Shown here in pieces: positions 44,452-56,821 of a DNA stretch of 64,000 nucleotides; positions within the stretch are counted from its first letter, which is position 1, and each line of letters begins with the position of its first letter. The stretch is taken from contig JAPXFY010000026.1 in assembly GCA_030674185.1 (NCBI GenBank), forward strand, positions 53,547,746 to 53,611,745, in the 5' to 3' direction. A program made the translations under genes and the position numbers. The DNA comes from Monoplex corrugatus (taxonomy: Eukaryota > Mollusca > Gastropoda > Littorinimorpha > Ranellidae). The notes beneath the pieces are model-generated. The model was not told the origin of the DNA. It worked only from the letters and a program-made list of their open reading frames with translations, and did not search any database.

Positions 44452-45127
44452 CAATCGGTTGGTAATAATCACGATGCTCTCTCCATGCACCAGCACATCA
44501 TCAAAACATGTCAGGCTGCATACATCGAACTTAGACGCATTAATTCTATTAGACACTACCTTACATTAGACGCAACCAAGACGTTAGTTACTGCATGCAT
44601 TCTGTCTAGGTTAGATTATTGCAATTCACTCCTTGCGGGTTGCCCTCAGAAACATCTCAAACATTTGCAACAAGTTCAGAACTCTGCAGCTAAACTCATC
44701 TTCAAGGCACGTAGGTCACAGCACTGCACACCCCTGTTTCAGACACTGCACTGGCTCCCGGTTGAACAAAGAATAAAATACAAGATTTGCTGCCTTTGTT
44801 ATCACATCATTTCTGGAACTGCTCCTGACTATCTCTCTGAACTCTTGACTGTCTACGTACCTTCTCGATCACTCCGCTCTTCTGTGGATGACAAGAAGTT
44901 TCGTGTGCCAAAATATAACAGAGAAACTCACGGTGGTAGAGCCTTTGCAGTTTTTGCTGTTCAGACATGGAACTTGTTGCCTCAGTCCGTCCGCCACTCT
45001 AAAACTCTACCATCTTTCAAAACAAGTTTAAAAACTTACTTCTTTAAACAGTGTTTTTCCTGATTTTGGCTAGTGGGTTGATCCTGCTTGACATTCTGGA
45101 TGAAATTGTGCACAATGGGGTGTATGC

Positions 45128-45191
<64 letters not shown>

Positions 45192-45442
45192 TGTGTGGCT
45201 GTGTGTGTGTGGGTGTTGTGTGTGTGTGTTTGAAAATGGGGGAGAGGGGTGGCGGGGGGGTGGTGAGGGAGAGAGAGATTATTTGGTGTGTCTGTGTGGT
45301 TGTTGATTTCCTGTGGATAGTTTTTGATGAGTTTGTTTGTATTGTAGCCTGTTATTTGGTTTATATATGTATGGTTTACTGATGTAAAGCGCTTTGAGGT
45401 TTCGGAAAGCGCTCTATAAATGCACTATTATTATTATTATTA
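44452..45442 (+). mobile_element. CR1/L2-like LINE, 5'-truncated copy
   Basis: An open frame (44488-45063) encodes about 190 residues of the reverse-transcriptase C-terminus: AYIELRRINSIRH, LSRLDYCNSLLAGC, LHWLPVEQRIKYK, and WNLLPQSVR near the end. It is closely parallel to the copy at 7506 but a different family member. The 3' UTR has a TG array (45131-45190). The end is AAGCGCTCTATAAATGCAC plus (ATT)n. No stops, so a recent insertion. Confidence 0.88.
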
Positions 45443-47184
45443 TGCTCAGTAGGTCTATTGGTATGGACCTTGCGCTATTATCGAAAACAAATGAAATACG
45501 CGATTATTCGGATTTCTCCGGGCGATTAGTGGTATAACTTTGTGTCTGTGACTGTGGCAATGTGGGCGTGTTACCGCACCGAATGTAAGTGGGGAAGGGA
45601 AGACAGGTGTATGTGTGTGCATACATAAACGTTTCAAACCTGGCAGTCTTGATCTCCTGTGCAAAGACGCAGGCGTCAACCAATTAGGCGCACAGACATC
45701 AGCACATTGGTTACTCAAGCAGACGCTGATAACACAAATAGCTCGCCTTGCTGCCTTTCTCTGTTTACGTCCGGTTTAAAATCTTAGTTTCGGATTTAAT
45801 CTGGGCTTTCTGTACCATTACGCATGGTTACAGCTTCCTAATTTCATATGCCAATATCTCTCACATGACATAAAAATTTTACTGTTCTGAAAAATCATGA
45901 CAATTTCAATTTACAAGAAAGATCGAAAACAATCAAAGTACTTTTGCCTCCGGGCGTCCACATTGTCTAATTACCGCATGGTTGTGTAAAGTTTCCAGCC
46001 GAACAGTCTATGGACGAAAAGATCGCTTTACAACTCTGTGCTCTCTGACCTTTCCTGACCTCATAATTTGACCTGCAGAGCATGGTCTGTGGTTCTTATC
46101 AGTGGGTAGGTGTTATAACCAATGATCGTACTGCTGAACTATATTTTGGGTCCAGAAGTTGAAAAAGTATCATCATCATCGTCATCATGGACCGATCATG
46201 GTAATGATTTACCGTAATGACAAAATTTTAGAAGTCACTGTGACAGTGAATGAGTGATAGGCTATAGTTAATCCTTCAGGTCAGCAGATCACCAACTGTT
46301 TTTAGCTGCTGTTTAGATTGTGTGATACTGACCCATACGTCAGCTCAAGGTCTTACCAATGCATTTGGATTTATGGGCAGGCGTAAGACATTTGTCATGA
46401 CCATTTAGACCTACATGATGATTTAGGCATTTTGGATAGGCCTATATATAGATCTAATATTAGGTATGTTACAAAAAATTTCAAATATTTTTAATAAATA
46501 GCCTATGCAATTACCATCATTGAAAAGAGCACAAAAAAAGAACTTTTAAAATGGTATAAAAAGTTCTTCGATTGATTGCCCGTGACGAAAGTTACGATTT
46601 TTTGAATAATTAAATGTTCGACGTTTTCCTTCATAGGATTACATAACAAAAACTGTGACCGCGAATGTGCCGTATCATCACAAAAAAGCACCATAACTTT
46701 AGAACGACTGAACCGATTGAAAAAAATCAAATATCAGTAGAAAGGTCTTTGTTTAGCCAAGATGATTAAGACCTTCATGAATCTCTGGGTCCTTGCATTA
46801 ATTAGTAATTAATTCATTAATTGCGTCAACCGGCTAAAGCGAAAATTAACTGAGATTCCTAAAATCTTTACAGTTTCCAAAATAAAGACAATGTGTTACT
46901 ATGTAAATATGTTGTGTGTTATAAGTGTGCATATATGAAATATATGTATATATATATATATTTATACATATATGTACATGTACCAGTATGCGTAAACACA
47001 CACACACACACACATTTATGTAAATATGTATATGTGCATCACTCGAAAACAAAATTAAATGCAAACAAAAACACAAAGACTGACAATATTTGGTTACTTG
47101 ATCAATATGTGTACAAACATGAATTATTGCACAGCAGGACACGACCAGTAGATAGAAGTGACAGTGCATATATTGTGACAATTG
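45443..47184. other. Unannotated intergenic DNA
   Basis: Mixed AT-rich sequence with a short TATA/CA-rich stretch at 46930-47020. No supported gene, RNA or repeat copy was recognised. Confidence 0.35.
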
Positions 47185-47310
47185 TTTAAGACCTGTGAAC
47201 AGGCTGGTCAAGTGAGAAAGAGCTGACAGATCCTTTGGTTCAACTGACAGTGAATTCCAAGGAGATGGTGTGAGAAATGGAAAGCACAATGCTCAAGCTG
47301 ACTTAAGATG
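47185..47310 (-). mobile_element. CR1/L2-like LINE C-terminal relic
   Basis: The - strand reads LTPSPWNSLSVEPKDLSALSHL (matches quoted in part), resembling the WNSLP...L-SF-S-LKTHLF terminus of CR1/L2 elements. Only about 40 codons remain. Confidence 0.4.
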
Positions 47311-49140
47311 ACATTTTATCACCATCAGAAGTTTTTGTTTTGAGAATTTCATGCATCTATTTTATTTACCATTCAGATGAGACAATCTTAAAACATGTGT
47401 TAAGTGAATCAACAGAGCAAGAGAAGATGAGCTGACTGGCTGTACAGGCCTACATATGTAAGTCTTGCACAAAAATGATCAAAATATCCACTTATAATGG
47501 TATCAGTCTGTGACTGGATGATCAAACAGTCTGAGTCATCCCACATAGGTGGGGAGGAGGGTGGCATCAGAGTCACTCATTTTATCTGGATAAATAAAGA
47601 CTTTACCCACTATGAGACACTTGAATGACAACAGTAATACTAATAGTAATGATAGACAAGGCCTACTACTACTAGTTATGACAAATACTACCACCTATCA
47701 ATCATTCTATTTAGGCCTATACAGTGCCAACAGTCCATATCAAAGCATCCGTGTGCACTTTAGATAGGAACAAAACAAACTAAAAGAGAAAAAAGAAGGG
47801 GGAGGTTTGGCATGCCCATACATTAATGCCTAATCTGAGTTGGACACACACCAATTTAAAAGGCATGCTGAATATTTGAAATAAAAGAAATCACATGTAA
47901 AGCATTAAATCTGATCAGTGTATCTAGGCCTTAGATTTGGAAAATTCAAGATTTTTTTCGTGTAATATATACTAATAATATTAATTTTATAAGTTCAGCA
48001 TTACTGTGCATTGGCTCATCACACCTTTGGGTATTTGTGTGTGTGTGTGTGGTCACTGAGCTGTGTCTGTCAAACATCAGTCAGCAAGACTGTTGTGTGG
48101 GTGTACACATATCGGGAGATGTGACACTACTACGTGACCAATATCCATTGTCCCTTGCCGTCTTTAACTAGAGTAGCCCTATCTAGATCTACACTTTGAT
48201 TCTTGCTAAACTTGCCTAGCAGTGCAAGTTTTAATCTTATCCAATCTGACAATCTAAAGTCCAGAGGTCTAGAACTAAGCTGATAATGAGGGGCAGCAGA
48301 CCTTCGAAGTTTGGCTGCCCATCGCTGCAATTTGCAGTCATTTAGATCTAGACCGACAACCAGCGTCTGCTAGATCTAGACTGACAACCAGCGTCAAACT
48401 GAAGCTTGTATTTCGAGTTAAGGTTAAAATCTGTTCACCAAATTTTACACAGTAAGCTAAAAATGCATTGTCTTGTATGTCATGAAAAATGAAGACGGTA
48501 AGCCAATAGGTTCAGCTGGTATGACAAAAAGAAAACGGTTAATCCGCGCTAAAAAGTCTGACGGCCATTGTAAACAAGGCAATAACGGCGGTCACCACAC
48601 CCACTATCTGTAATATGGCCTAAAACAGTTTATGGGACTCAAATCTGCACCAAATTTTACACATAAGCAGGAAAATGCATGTTCTTGTTGGTACTTAATT
48701 CTCTTGACTTTAAGATCACACCTGTAAGTTTGGGAGGTACGGCCGCACACACCACAATCCAACCCACCACTGCCACATCAGCAATTGACAGAAAGCTCAC
48801 GAAAATGACCAGGTCATCACGGGAAAAATACGGACTTCGGTATTCAGATCGGTAATTATCGGACACATGAATACATTAACGAAACAAAGAGCGATTGTTT
48901 GCCTACCCTCTCATATGTGCTGCCACGCTGGTCACAGTCTTCCGCTCAATTTTTCGCGCACACGTAATCGCCGATTGTGACATACCTATATATATCTCTT
49001 CCCAACATGTGGCATCTGTAGTGTTGGTGCACAGTATAGATACCTGTCGAATTCATTTCAAGCACAGAAATGTTGTCTTGAGAAAACAGAAACTGTAAAA
49101 CTGGGTCTTTGAACACATCATTCAATGGCAATGTTGACAT
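47311..49140. other. Unannotated DNA between TMEM203 and NDOR1
   Basis: It includes a local duplication of TAGATCTAGAC-GACAACCAGCGTC (48345-48400) and two related ACCAAATTTTACACA segments (48437 and 48648). A 5' non-coding exon and promoter of NDOR1 may lie here or just to the right, but none can be pinned down. Confidence 0.35.
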
Positions 49141-49199
49141 TTGTTCTCCCCCCCCCCCCCCCCACACACACACACAATTTCTCTCCCTCCTTACCTCCA

Positions 49200-49620
49200 T
49201 ATTAATTCTTCAGAATGCTATACAAAATACCTTTGTGACAGTATCAATATTTGTTCACCAACTCGCAGCTTGCACTCAGCTTCAGATACTCTTTCTTCTC
49301 AGGTTCTTAGATTTAAACTATCAGCTGTCGGCCAGCATTCTTTTGCATTTTTGGAACCATCTGCCTGGAATAAACTTCCATTCTCCCTTCGTCAATTACG
49401 TACTCTTTCTGCTTTTAAATCCAATTTAGAAACCCATCTCTTTTCCTGACAATGAATTTTGCAACTGCCTCTTTAGTCTTTTCATCAATTTAGGTTTTTT
49501 GGCATGTTGTAAGGTGGTCTGCATTGATCACATGCATATATTTGGTACGTGAGTGCACCTTGATTTGAATTGCCAAGATTTGGTGCCATATAAATAGTGT
49601 TATTATTTTTATTATTTTTC
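49200..49620 (+). mobile_element. LINE 3' end fragment (CR1/L2-like)
   Basis: The frame to 49449 ends with SAWNKLPFSLRQLRTLSAF and a KSNLETHLFS-type terminus. A short 3' UTR follows, ending TGCCATATAAATAGTG plus (ATT)n. A C run at 49149-49162 lies just upstream. Confidence 0.7.
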
Positions 49621-50263
49621 TTCTTCTTATGATTATTATTGTTGTTTCTGTTGTTATTAAAATAAATGCATTATACTACAAGCGTATCAATGGTATTCCA
49701 TGTGTTTATCTTTGTTACCACCTTGGAATGTATTCCCTTGCCTGATCTCTTCATTCTGATTCTGATATTACTTGTTGACAAATTCCTTAATACAGATATT
49801 CCATAGTCAGTCACCACCCTCACTCCTTTCTCTGCAGTACACCTTGAGTAATGGTCTGGGTGCTAGCCTTTCAAACAAGATGTTAACTGAGCTTCCCTGT
49901 ACAGCACTTACTTATCTGCAACAAAACAACTCACGGCATCAGCATCAAAGATGGTGTCCCAGGTAAAAATTTGCAGAAAAATTCAGTTGGACAAAGTAAC
50001 ATTGTAAAGCTACTTGATCTCTCTTTGGTTTATTGGTATTGTTTTAAGTGTGTGTTTGGGGGGGAGGGCGGGGGGCAGGGATTATTGGTTTTGGGGTATT
50101 TTTTGTTTAATTTTTGACAAAAATAATTTGTATCAGTTCTTGTTATAATTTGAGTATAACAAACTTCATTTTTGTGTTTCAGGTTTTCAGTCATTGATAC
50201 AAGAACAAGCAATCTTGACACAAAGCACTGAGAAACATACTAGGGAGTCAGACTGGGCTGGAA

Positions 50264-50401
50264 ATGGGTGAAACAAGACGACTGCTGATATTGTATGGAA
50301 GCCAGACAGGGACTGCTCAGGATACGGCAGAAAGGCTGGGGAGGGAGGCCAAGCGACGATGGTTCTCTGTCAAAGTATCTGCACTAGACGATTATCCAAT
50401 G
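50264..50401 (+). CDS. NDOR1: NDOR1 exon with start codon: FMN-domain phosphate loop
   Basis: The ATG at 50264 begins 46 codons ending at donor CCAATG|GTCAGT, phase 0. The peptide has LILYGSQTGTAQDTAERL, the FMN phosphate-binding loop of flavodoxin-type domains, and ALDDYP as in animal NDOR1. NDOR1 (yeast Tah18) is a cytosolic diflavin reductase. It passes electrons from NADPH through FAD and FMN to the Fe-S protein CIAPIN1/Dre2 in cytosolic Fe-S cluster assembly. A plausible acceptor (TGTGTTTCAG at 50173-50182) would make the exon start at 50183 with a 5' UTR part. The start is chosen because the family begins about nine residues before GSQTG. TMEM203 lies head to head upstream. Confidence 0.93.
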
Positions 50402-50835
50402 GTCAGTTTTGCTGATGACATTGTTTCTGTATATCTACTCACATCATTTTGAACTGTAAATATGAAGTAATGTTCTTCCAGTACACATAGGTGTGAGGGA
50501 AAAAAGGGGGGAAGGGATGTAGAAAACTGTCACTGCCATGTGTTTGTAGAAGTGACAGTGACAAGTGCAAGTTATTGACATGATGAGGTAGGGTGTTAGT
50601 GTGTGTGTGTGTGTGTCTGCATCTGTGTATATAGATCAGCATATTATTGCATTGTGTATGTATAGAACATGTGGTTTTAAGGCTGGTCGTATACATGAAG
50701 ACTTAAGGTGACAAAGCTAGTATGCCTACAGCTTGGTCCTTCAGATCAACAGGAGAGACTATCGTCATCAGATCTGTTTATGTTCTGGTGCTTACTGTTA
50801 TTATTTGCTCCTTGACTGAAAAACATTGTTAGTAA

Positions 50836-50955
<120 letters not shown>

Positions 50956-51159
50956 TAACTCTATTGTGACTGGAATGCCGTGACAAATCACTGTGCTGGG
51001 AAAAATGCCAGAAAGAGATTGCTTGTAAACAAACTTCTCTTACAAGCCTAAATAAAGTCTGATGCATACCAAAATTGTTGCCAGGGTCTAACCATCCGTC
51101 GTTTTCAAGGCCACTTCTGCCATGCCTGCGCACAGCTGCTGACTGACTTCAAGTTCAAC

Positions 51160-51582
51160 TCCTCACTGAACACTCCTGCCCCTAGTAACACTGTGTGTTG
51201 AGTCATTGTCACTGCCACTGGTATTGGGTACACTTTCTATGACACTTTCTTCTTCCTCCTCAGCACTTTCACTACTTTCTTCTTCAAAATCTGATCCATT
51301 TTCAGTGTTACCTTCATTCTCATTGAGGTCAAGCAACCGTAGAATCTCCTCGCGACTCAAACCTCTATTTGTTGACATTTTTCTGGCCAAAAGCACTTCA
51401 AATCTCGATTGAAAATGCACACAATACTGTTTTAAGGGAAGTAACCCTCCAAACAACTAAAGTACCAGGAAAGAGAAGTGCATTTTGTACCTTATACCGT
51501 CTGTCCTACGATCGAAGGGTCCCGGCAGTGGGTGTTACTCTGCTAGACCAGCAGTCAAAGGGTCCCATCACTGATGTGTTAA
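51160..51582 (-). mobile_element. Possible piggyBac-type transposase N-terminal relic
   Basis: The - strand frame from the ATG at 51378 reads MSTNRGLSREEILRLL and then an acidic Glu/Ser/Asp-rich stretch. That style is typical of the N-terminus of piggyBac transposases. A TTAA at 51579-51582 and a nearby CCCTTTGACTGCTGG phrase fit a piggyBac end. The catalytic domain is absent. It lies in NDOR1 intron 2. Inference from composition, so tentative. Confidence 0.4.
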
Positions 51583-51768
51583 ATACCAGGAATCAGTTTC
51601 ATCCCCTTCTCTTTCACTCTCACCATTTCCCTACTGTAGCGAGTAGTTTGGTTTAAGGTTTCAATCATCATACAATCTAGGTGTTACACAAGTCCTATTT
51701 TTGCACAGATTGGTCAGTATTTAAATCTACTGTGGAGTTTGCTCTGTCTCGGCCTTTCTCTTTCTCTC

Positions 51769-52812
51769 TGTCTGTGGGCAGGTACAAGTATCATGTGTGT
51801 GCATATGTCTGTCTTTCTCCCTCTCTCTGTCTGTGGGCAGGTACAAGTATCATGTGTGTGCATATGTCTGTCTTTCTCCTTCTCTCTGTCTGTGGGCAGG
51901 TACAAGTATCATGTGTGTGCATATGTCTGTCTTTCTCCTTCTCTCTGTCTGTGGGCAGGTACAAGTATCATGTGTGTGCATATGTCTGTCTTTCTCCTTC
52001 TCTCTGTCTGTGGGCAGGTACAAGTATCATGTGTGTGCATATGTCTGTCTTTCTCTGTCTGTGGGCAGGTACAAGTATCATGTGTGTGCATATGTCTGTC
52101 TTTCTCCCTCTCTCTGTCTGTGGGCAGGTACAAGTATCATGTGTGTGCATATGTCTGTCTTTCTCCCTCTCTCTGTCTGTGGGCAGGTACAAGTATCATG
52201 TGTGTGCGTGTGTCTGTCTTTCTCCCTCTCTCTGTCTGTGGGCAGGTACAAGTATCATGTGTGAACATATGTCTGTCTTTCTCCCTCTCTCTGTCTGTGG
52301 GCAGGTACAAGTATCATGTGTGAACATATGTCTGTCTTTCTCCTTCTGTCTCTGTGGGCAGGTACAAGTATCATGTGTGTGCATATGTCTGTCTTTCTCC
52401 CTCTCTCTGTCTGTGGGCAGGTACAAGTATCATGTGTAAACATATGTCTGTCTTTCTCCCTCTCTCTGTCTATGGGCAGGTACAAGTATCATGTGTGTGC
52501 ATATGTCTGTCTTTCTCCTTCTGTCTGTCCGTGGACAGGTACAAGTATGTGGGTGCATATGTCCGTCTTTCTCCTTCTCTCTGTCTGTGGACAGGTATAA
52601 GTATTATGTGTGTGCGTATGTCTGTCTTTCTCCTTCTGTCTGTCTGTGGGCAGGTACAAGTATCATGTGTGTGCATATGTCTGTCTTTCTCCCTCTGTCT
52701 GTGGGCAGGTACAAGTATCGTGTGTGCATATGTCTGTCTTTCTCCCTCTCTCTGTCTGTGGGCAGGTACATGTACAAGTATCATGTGTGTGCATGTGTCT
52801 GTCTGTCATGTT
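51769..52812. repeat. 59-bp tandem array in NDOR1 intron 2
   Basis: About 18 copies of a unit with TTCTCCCTCTCTCTGTCTG, then TGGGCAGGTACAAGTATC, then ATGTGTGTGCATATGTCTG. One copy is about 50 bp. A pyrimidine tract ends in CAG followed at once by GTACAAGT, so each unit looks like an acceptor fused to a donor. The unit has no stops in any + frame and 59 is not a multiple of 3. Frames of up to 252 codons therefore run through it, but they are not genes. Confidence 0.95.
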
Positions 52813-52934
52813 GCTCTCTTTTTTCCTTTTTCCCTCTCAATAGATCTTTCTCTGATTCTCCCTAAACCCCCACCCGCCTCTCTGTCTTTTGTTTTACTAC
52901 AAGTAGATTAGCAATGGTGGATGTATGTTCTAGT

Positions 52935-53062
52935 ATCTATCATCATCAAGTGCCTTGCCACATGGCGTTGGCAATCATGGCCTTCCATCTGTTTCTATCC
53001 CTTTTTGCCACAAGCACCTCTTCCACCCTCTCTGTCTTCAGCCACTCTGCAAGATAGTATCT
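52935..53062 (-). mobile_element. RTE-type LINE, extreme 3' end
   Basis: CATCATCAAGTGCC, CACATGGCGTTGGCAATCAT and CCACCCTCTCTGTCTTCAG are the complement of the RTE 3' end seen at 12200-12300 and 60100-60236. Confidence 0.7.
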
Positions 53063-53289
53063 ATGCCATTGTAAAGTAAGATTCATTTGATTTCATTTCT
53101 CTCATTGTGTCAGTATTTATTTCTGTCTTCATCGTTCTTATCTACATACCTTCATCCTCCTCCCCCTCCCTCTTTGTGTGTCTCTTAGTCATCTTCATTA
53201 GATTGTATTGTGTGACAGACCTTCTGTCTCTTTCAAACTCTGTCCGCCATCTGAATTAGTGTGTGTGACAGACTTCTCTCTTTTTCGGC

Positions 53290-53436
53290 TTGACAAGCCC
53301 CAATAGTTCAGTTGGTTGATAGTCAGATTCACATGCTGTTGGGGTATGTTACATTCATCTGGGCTTCTTGTATCTCTCTGTCATCCTTTCTGGGATGTTC
53401 GTCCCAGAGTTGTGGGTGCTGACATAAAACAAAATC
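53290..53436 (+). mobile_element. SINE S2, shortened copy
   Basis: GCCCCAATAGTTCAGTTGG head, GATTCACATGCT middle, then GGGTGCTGACATAAAAC and an AAATC-like tail. Box B is damaged. A long CT array follows immediately. Confidence 0.6.
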
Positions 53437-53439
53437 AAA

Positions 53440-53442
53440 ACC

Positions 53443-53532
<90 letters not shown>

Positions 53533-53682
53533 GTCTCTCTTTCTCTCTGTGTCCTCTGTCTGTCTCTCTCTCAGTCCTCTCTCTCTCTCTCTCTTCGTCT
53601 CTGTCTTGTTTGTCTTCTCTGTCTCTCTTCTTTTCTCTCTCTCTCTTCTCTCTTCTTTCTCTTCTGTCTGTCTCTTCTCTCT

Positions 53683-53756
<74 letters not shown>
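53440..53756. repeat. (CT)n microsatellite
   Basis: CT/TC repeats with TCTGTCT and CTTCT variants in NDOR1 intron 2. They adjoin the truncated 5' side of retroposon R3. Confidence 0.95.
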
Positions 53757-53757
<1 letters not shown>

Positions 53758-54135
53758 ATAAAGTCTTACATACTTTTTCTTAGGATTGATAATTGGGTAC
53801 ATGTATAAAGTGCATTTTTGGCTCCAGGGAGGTGAGATATGCTGAAGCAATTTTAGGTAATTTAGGCTTGCGTTTTTATGTTTCGGTGTCCTTAGGTATG
53901 CTTAAATTTGTATTCAGGTGTGTTTTTTAAATCCCCTGTGCGATAAATTGGACGGATTGGTCAATGCCAGGGGCATGTCCTTAGATTATGTGCACAAGTG
54001 CATTGATATGTGTACTAAATTTTCTTTTCTTTTTTTTTTCCCCATTGAAGTTTTGTATGTTTTGAAGCGGTTAAAGCCCTGATATGGCTGTACCCAGTCA
54101 GTTGGGCTAGAAACAACAATAACACCAATAACAGG
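53757..54135 (+). mobile_element. Retroposon R3, copy 2 (5' truncated)
   Basis: TAAAGTCTTACATACTTTTT, AATTGGGTACATGTAT, AAATCCCCTGTGCGATAAAT and GATATGGCTG follow the order of the copy at 56850. Confidence 0.65.
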
Positions 54136-54692
54136 TGCCTAAAAACCCTTCATGCGTACATGCTTGCAGAATAGCAAATATTCACATTAATGATCTTGTA
54201 AGTTATATCAGTTGCTGGCATGTGGAAACATGAAAGCAACCAGCACACACTCCCACCGAAGGTGCAGTGTGCGGACTGTGCAGTATCATACTACCTGCAT
54301 ATTGTGGGCAAAACAATCTGCATGTGTGTATTTTAAGCAAAATCAGGACACTAAAGAAGAAAAAAAATGTGTCCATTATGCTGAAATGTTAAAGAAGAAC
54401 AACTACATTTTGTTCTGTGCTGCCTTGCTATAAGTGCTGTGCTTTAAGAGCACTATATAGATGTTCAAGTCATGTTCAGCTTAGTTGGATCCTGGCATCC
54501 AAACAGGAAAATAGTTCGCAGAAGTTGTCACTTTATTTATTAAGTTGCCATTAGTTGCATCTTTGCAATGCACAGTACATGTTACATGTATCATTCACAC
54601 ATCCATTTAACATGTAATTGGTGTGAGCTTCTACCCAGGATGCCAAGATTCATGGAGAACCATGGTCTTTATACGAAGACAGCATCTGAAGT
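54136..54692. other. NDOR1 intron 2, unannotated
   Basis: No exon or repeat copy was recognised. Open frames at 54212-54433 and 54568-54993 lack support. Confidence 0.4.
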
Positions 54693-54970
<278 letters not shown>

Positions 54971-55011
54971 ATCACTCTGTCTCTGTCATCTGAGTTAATG
55001 TTTATGTGTGA

Positions 55012-55560
<549 letters not shown>

Positions 55561-55753
55561 TAAACCCTTTGACTACTGCACCCTGTTCCCCACCATCTCG
55601 CATTGCCCACCATACTAACAATGCAAAAATGTAACCCTTCGACTCCCTCACCCTATCCACCAGCTTCCTGCAAGCAGCTGGTGGTTAGGGTGGTGGAATC
55701 AAAGGGTTAAGTTTTTGCTGTTGATGGATATGGCGCGGGAGTCAAAAGGTTAA
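55561..55753. mobile_element. piggyBac-like foldback MITE (M1)
   Basis: Left end (G)TAAACCCTTTGACTAC, right end GAGTCAAAAGGTTAA, with the internal hairpin CAGCTTCCTGCAAGCAGCTG. The left TTAA has mutated to GTAA. Confidence 0.75.
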
Positions 55754-55950
55754 GATGGGAAAGTGAGAAGGCCAGTTTTGATGTATCGCACCCCGGGATA
55801 CAAACCCACAACCTTAAACATGCGAATCTGACGCTAAACCAACTGAACCACTTAGGCCCACCCCACTTCTCTGGGAAGGTTATCCTCGTCAGCCATACCA
55901 CCTGAGGTGGGTGCTGACATAAAAACTGAACCAAATCAGTCAGGCATATA
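55754..55950. mobile_element. SINE S2 copy with inverted head
   Basis: 55760-55858 is the complement of the S2 tRNA-like head and adjoining spacer. 55862-55943 is the S2 body in + orientation (GGTTATCCTCGTCAGCCATA, then GTGGGTGCTGACATAAAAAC and GAACCAAATCAG). The junction is at about 55860. Confidence 0.7.
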
Positions 55951-56032
55951 GTAGGTGTGAAGCAAGGACATAGGGGCCAGGAGAGACCACTACAATGAAG
56001 ATGATACTCTGCCAGCCTCATCAGCTGTGGTA

Positions 56033-56723
56033 TTAACCCTTTCAGTGCCAAAATATAAATAAAGAGTGAATTGCCTGTACCATGGAATTTTAAACGTTTT
56101 GTCTTAAAATTACAAAAAAAATTCCTATCTCTTCATCCAGCCCAGAAAACCCCACAACACCGTATATTTTCTTGTTCAGTATAGTTTACAACACACCAGG
56201 AGCAGCAGTACTTTCATTTTTTACGATCGCCAGTGCTAGTAATGTCACTCAGACTGTTATCTGGGTCAAGTCCAACTTCAGACATCAACATCGAATTATC
56301 GCATGCATGCACCAGATTGTCGTCATTTTTACTCTTATCGAGTGAATCATCCGACTGCAAATTAGAATCAGCTCCACAAGTAATGATTTCTGCAACTTCA
56401 TTTGCTGTATAAGTTGTTTTCCGGGCCTGAGTGACGCTCAGTGTTGAAGCGAATTCGTCCGCCATTGTTTACTGTCACTGAATAGTAGGGGGTCACATTT
56501 TATATTGCACAGACGGAAAAGACCGTAAAATGTCACACATACATAATTAGCATCTATCTATAGAGGGAATCCTGAAGTTTCTGTTGATATCTCACACGTC
56601 ACTGAAAGTGTTGGGGTTTTCTGGCTAAAAATAGAGAAAGGTCGCTGACTGAATATTCGGTCGGTGGTACTGGAGTGTATGTTTCTTCCGACCGAATGTT
56701 GGGTGAAGCAGTGAACAGGTTAA
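56033..56723 (-). mobile_element. TTAA-bounded, piggyBac-like element with short ORF
   Basis: TTAACCCTTTCAGTGCC at the left and GCAGTGAACAGGTTAA at the right are imperfect inverted repeats with TTAA ends. On the - strand an 83-codon frame (56214-56465) starts MADEFASTLSVTQARK and is rich in Asp/Ser, resembling the acidic N-terminus of piggyBac transposases. The catalytic region is missing. A partial related end occurs at 62255-62335. Confidence 0.5.
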
Positions 56724-56821
56724 TATCACTAAGCTGGGAAGACATTGTCAGCAACAGTGCGTTATGCAACAGTGGTGCACACAGGGCACAGTCATGTTTG
56801 AACAGCACAGAACAGCTGTTA

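Noticed and set aside
48130..48866. Short - strand frames as genes between TMEM203 and NDOR1
   Set aside because: Under 70 codons, no domain, no partner exons.
51163..51456. Acidic - strand frame as a host gene
   Set aside because: Composition and a TTAA/CCCTTTGAC context suit a piggyBac N-terminal relic better, though this is uncertain.
51681..52911. Repeat protein of up to 252 codons in three + frames
   Set aside because: A 59-bp stop-free unit is open in all three frames. The same peptides recur in rotation, and it lies in an NDOR1 intron.
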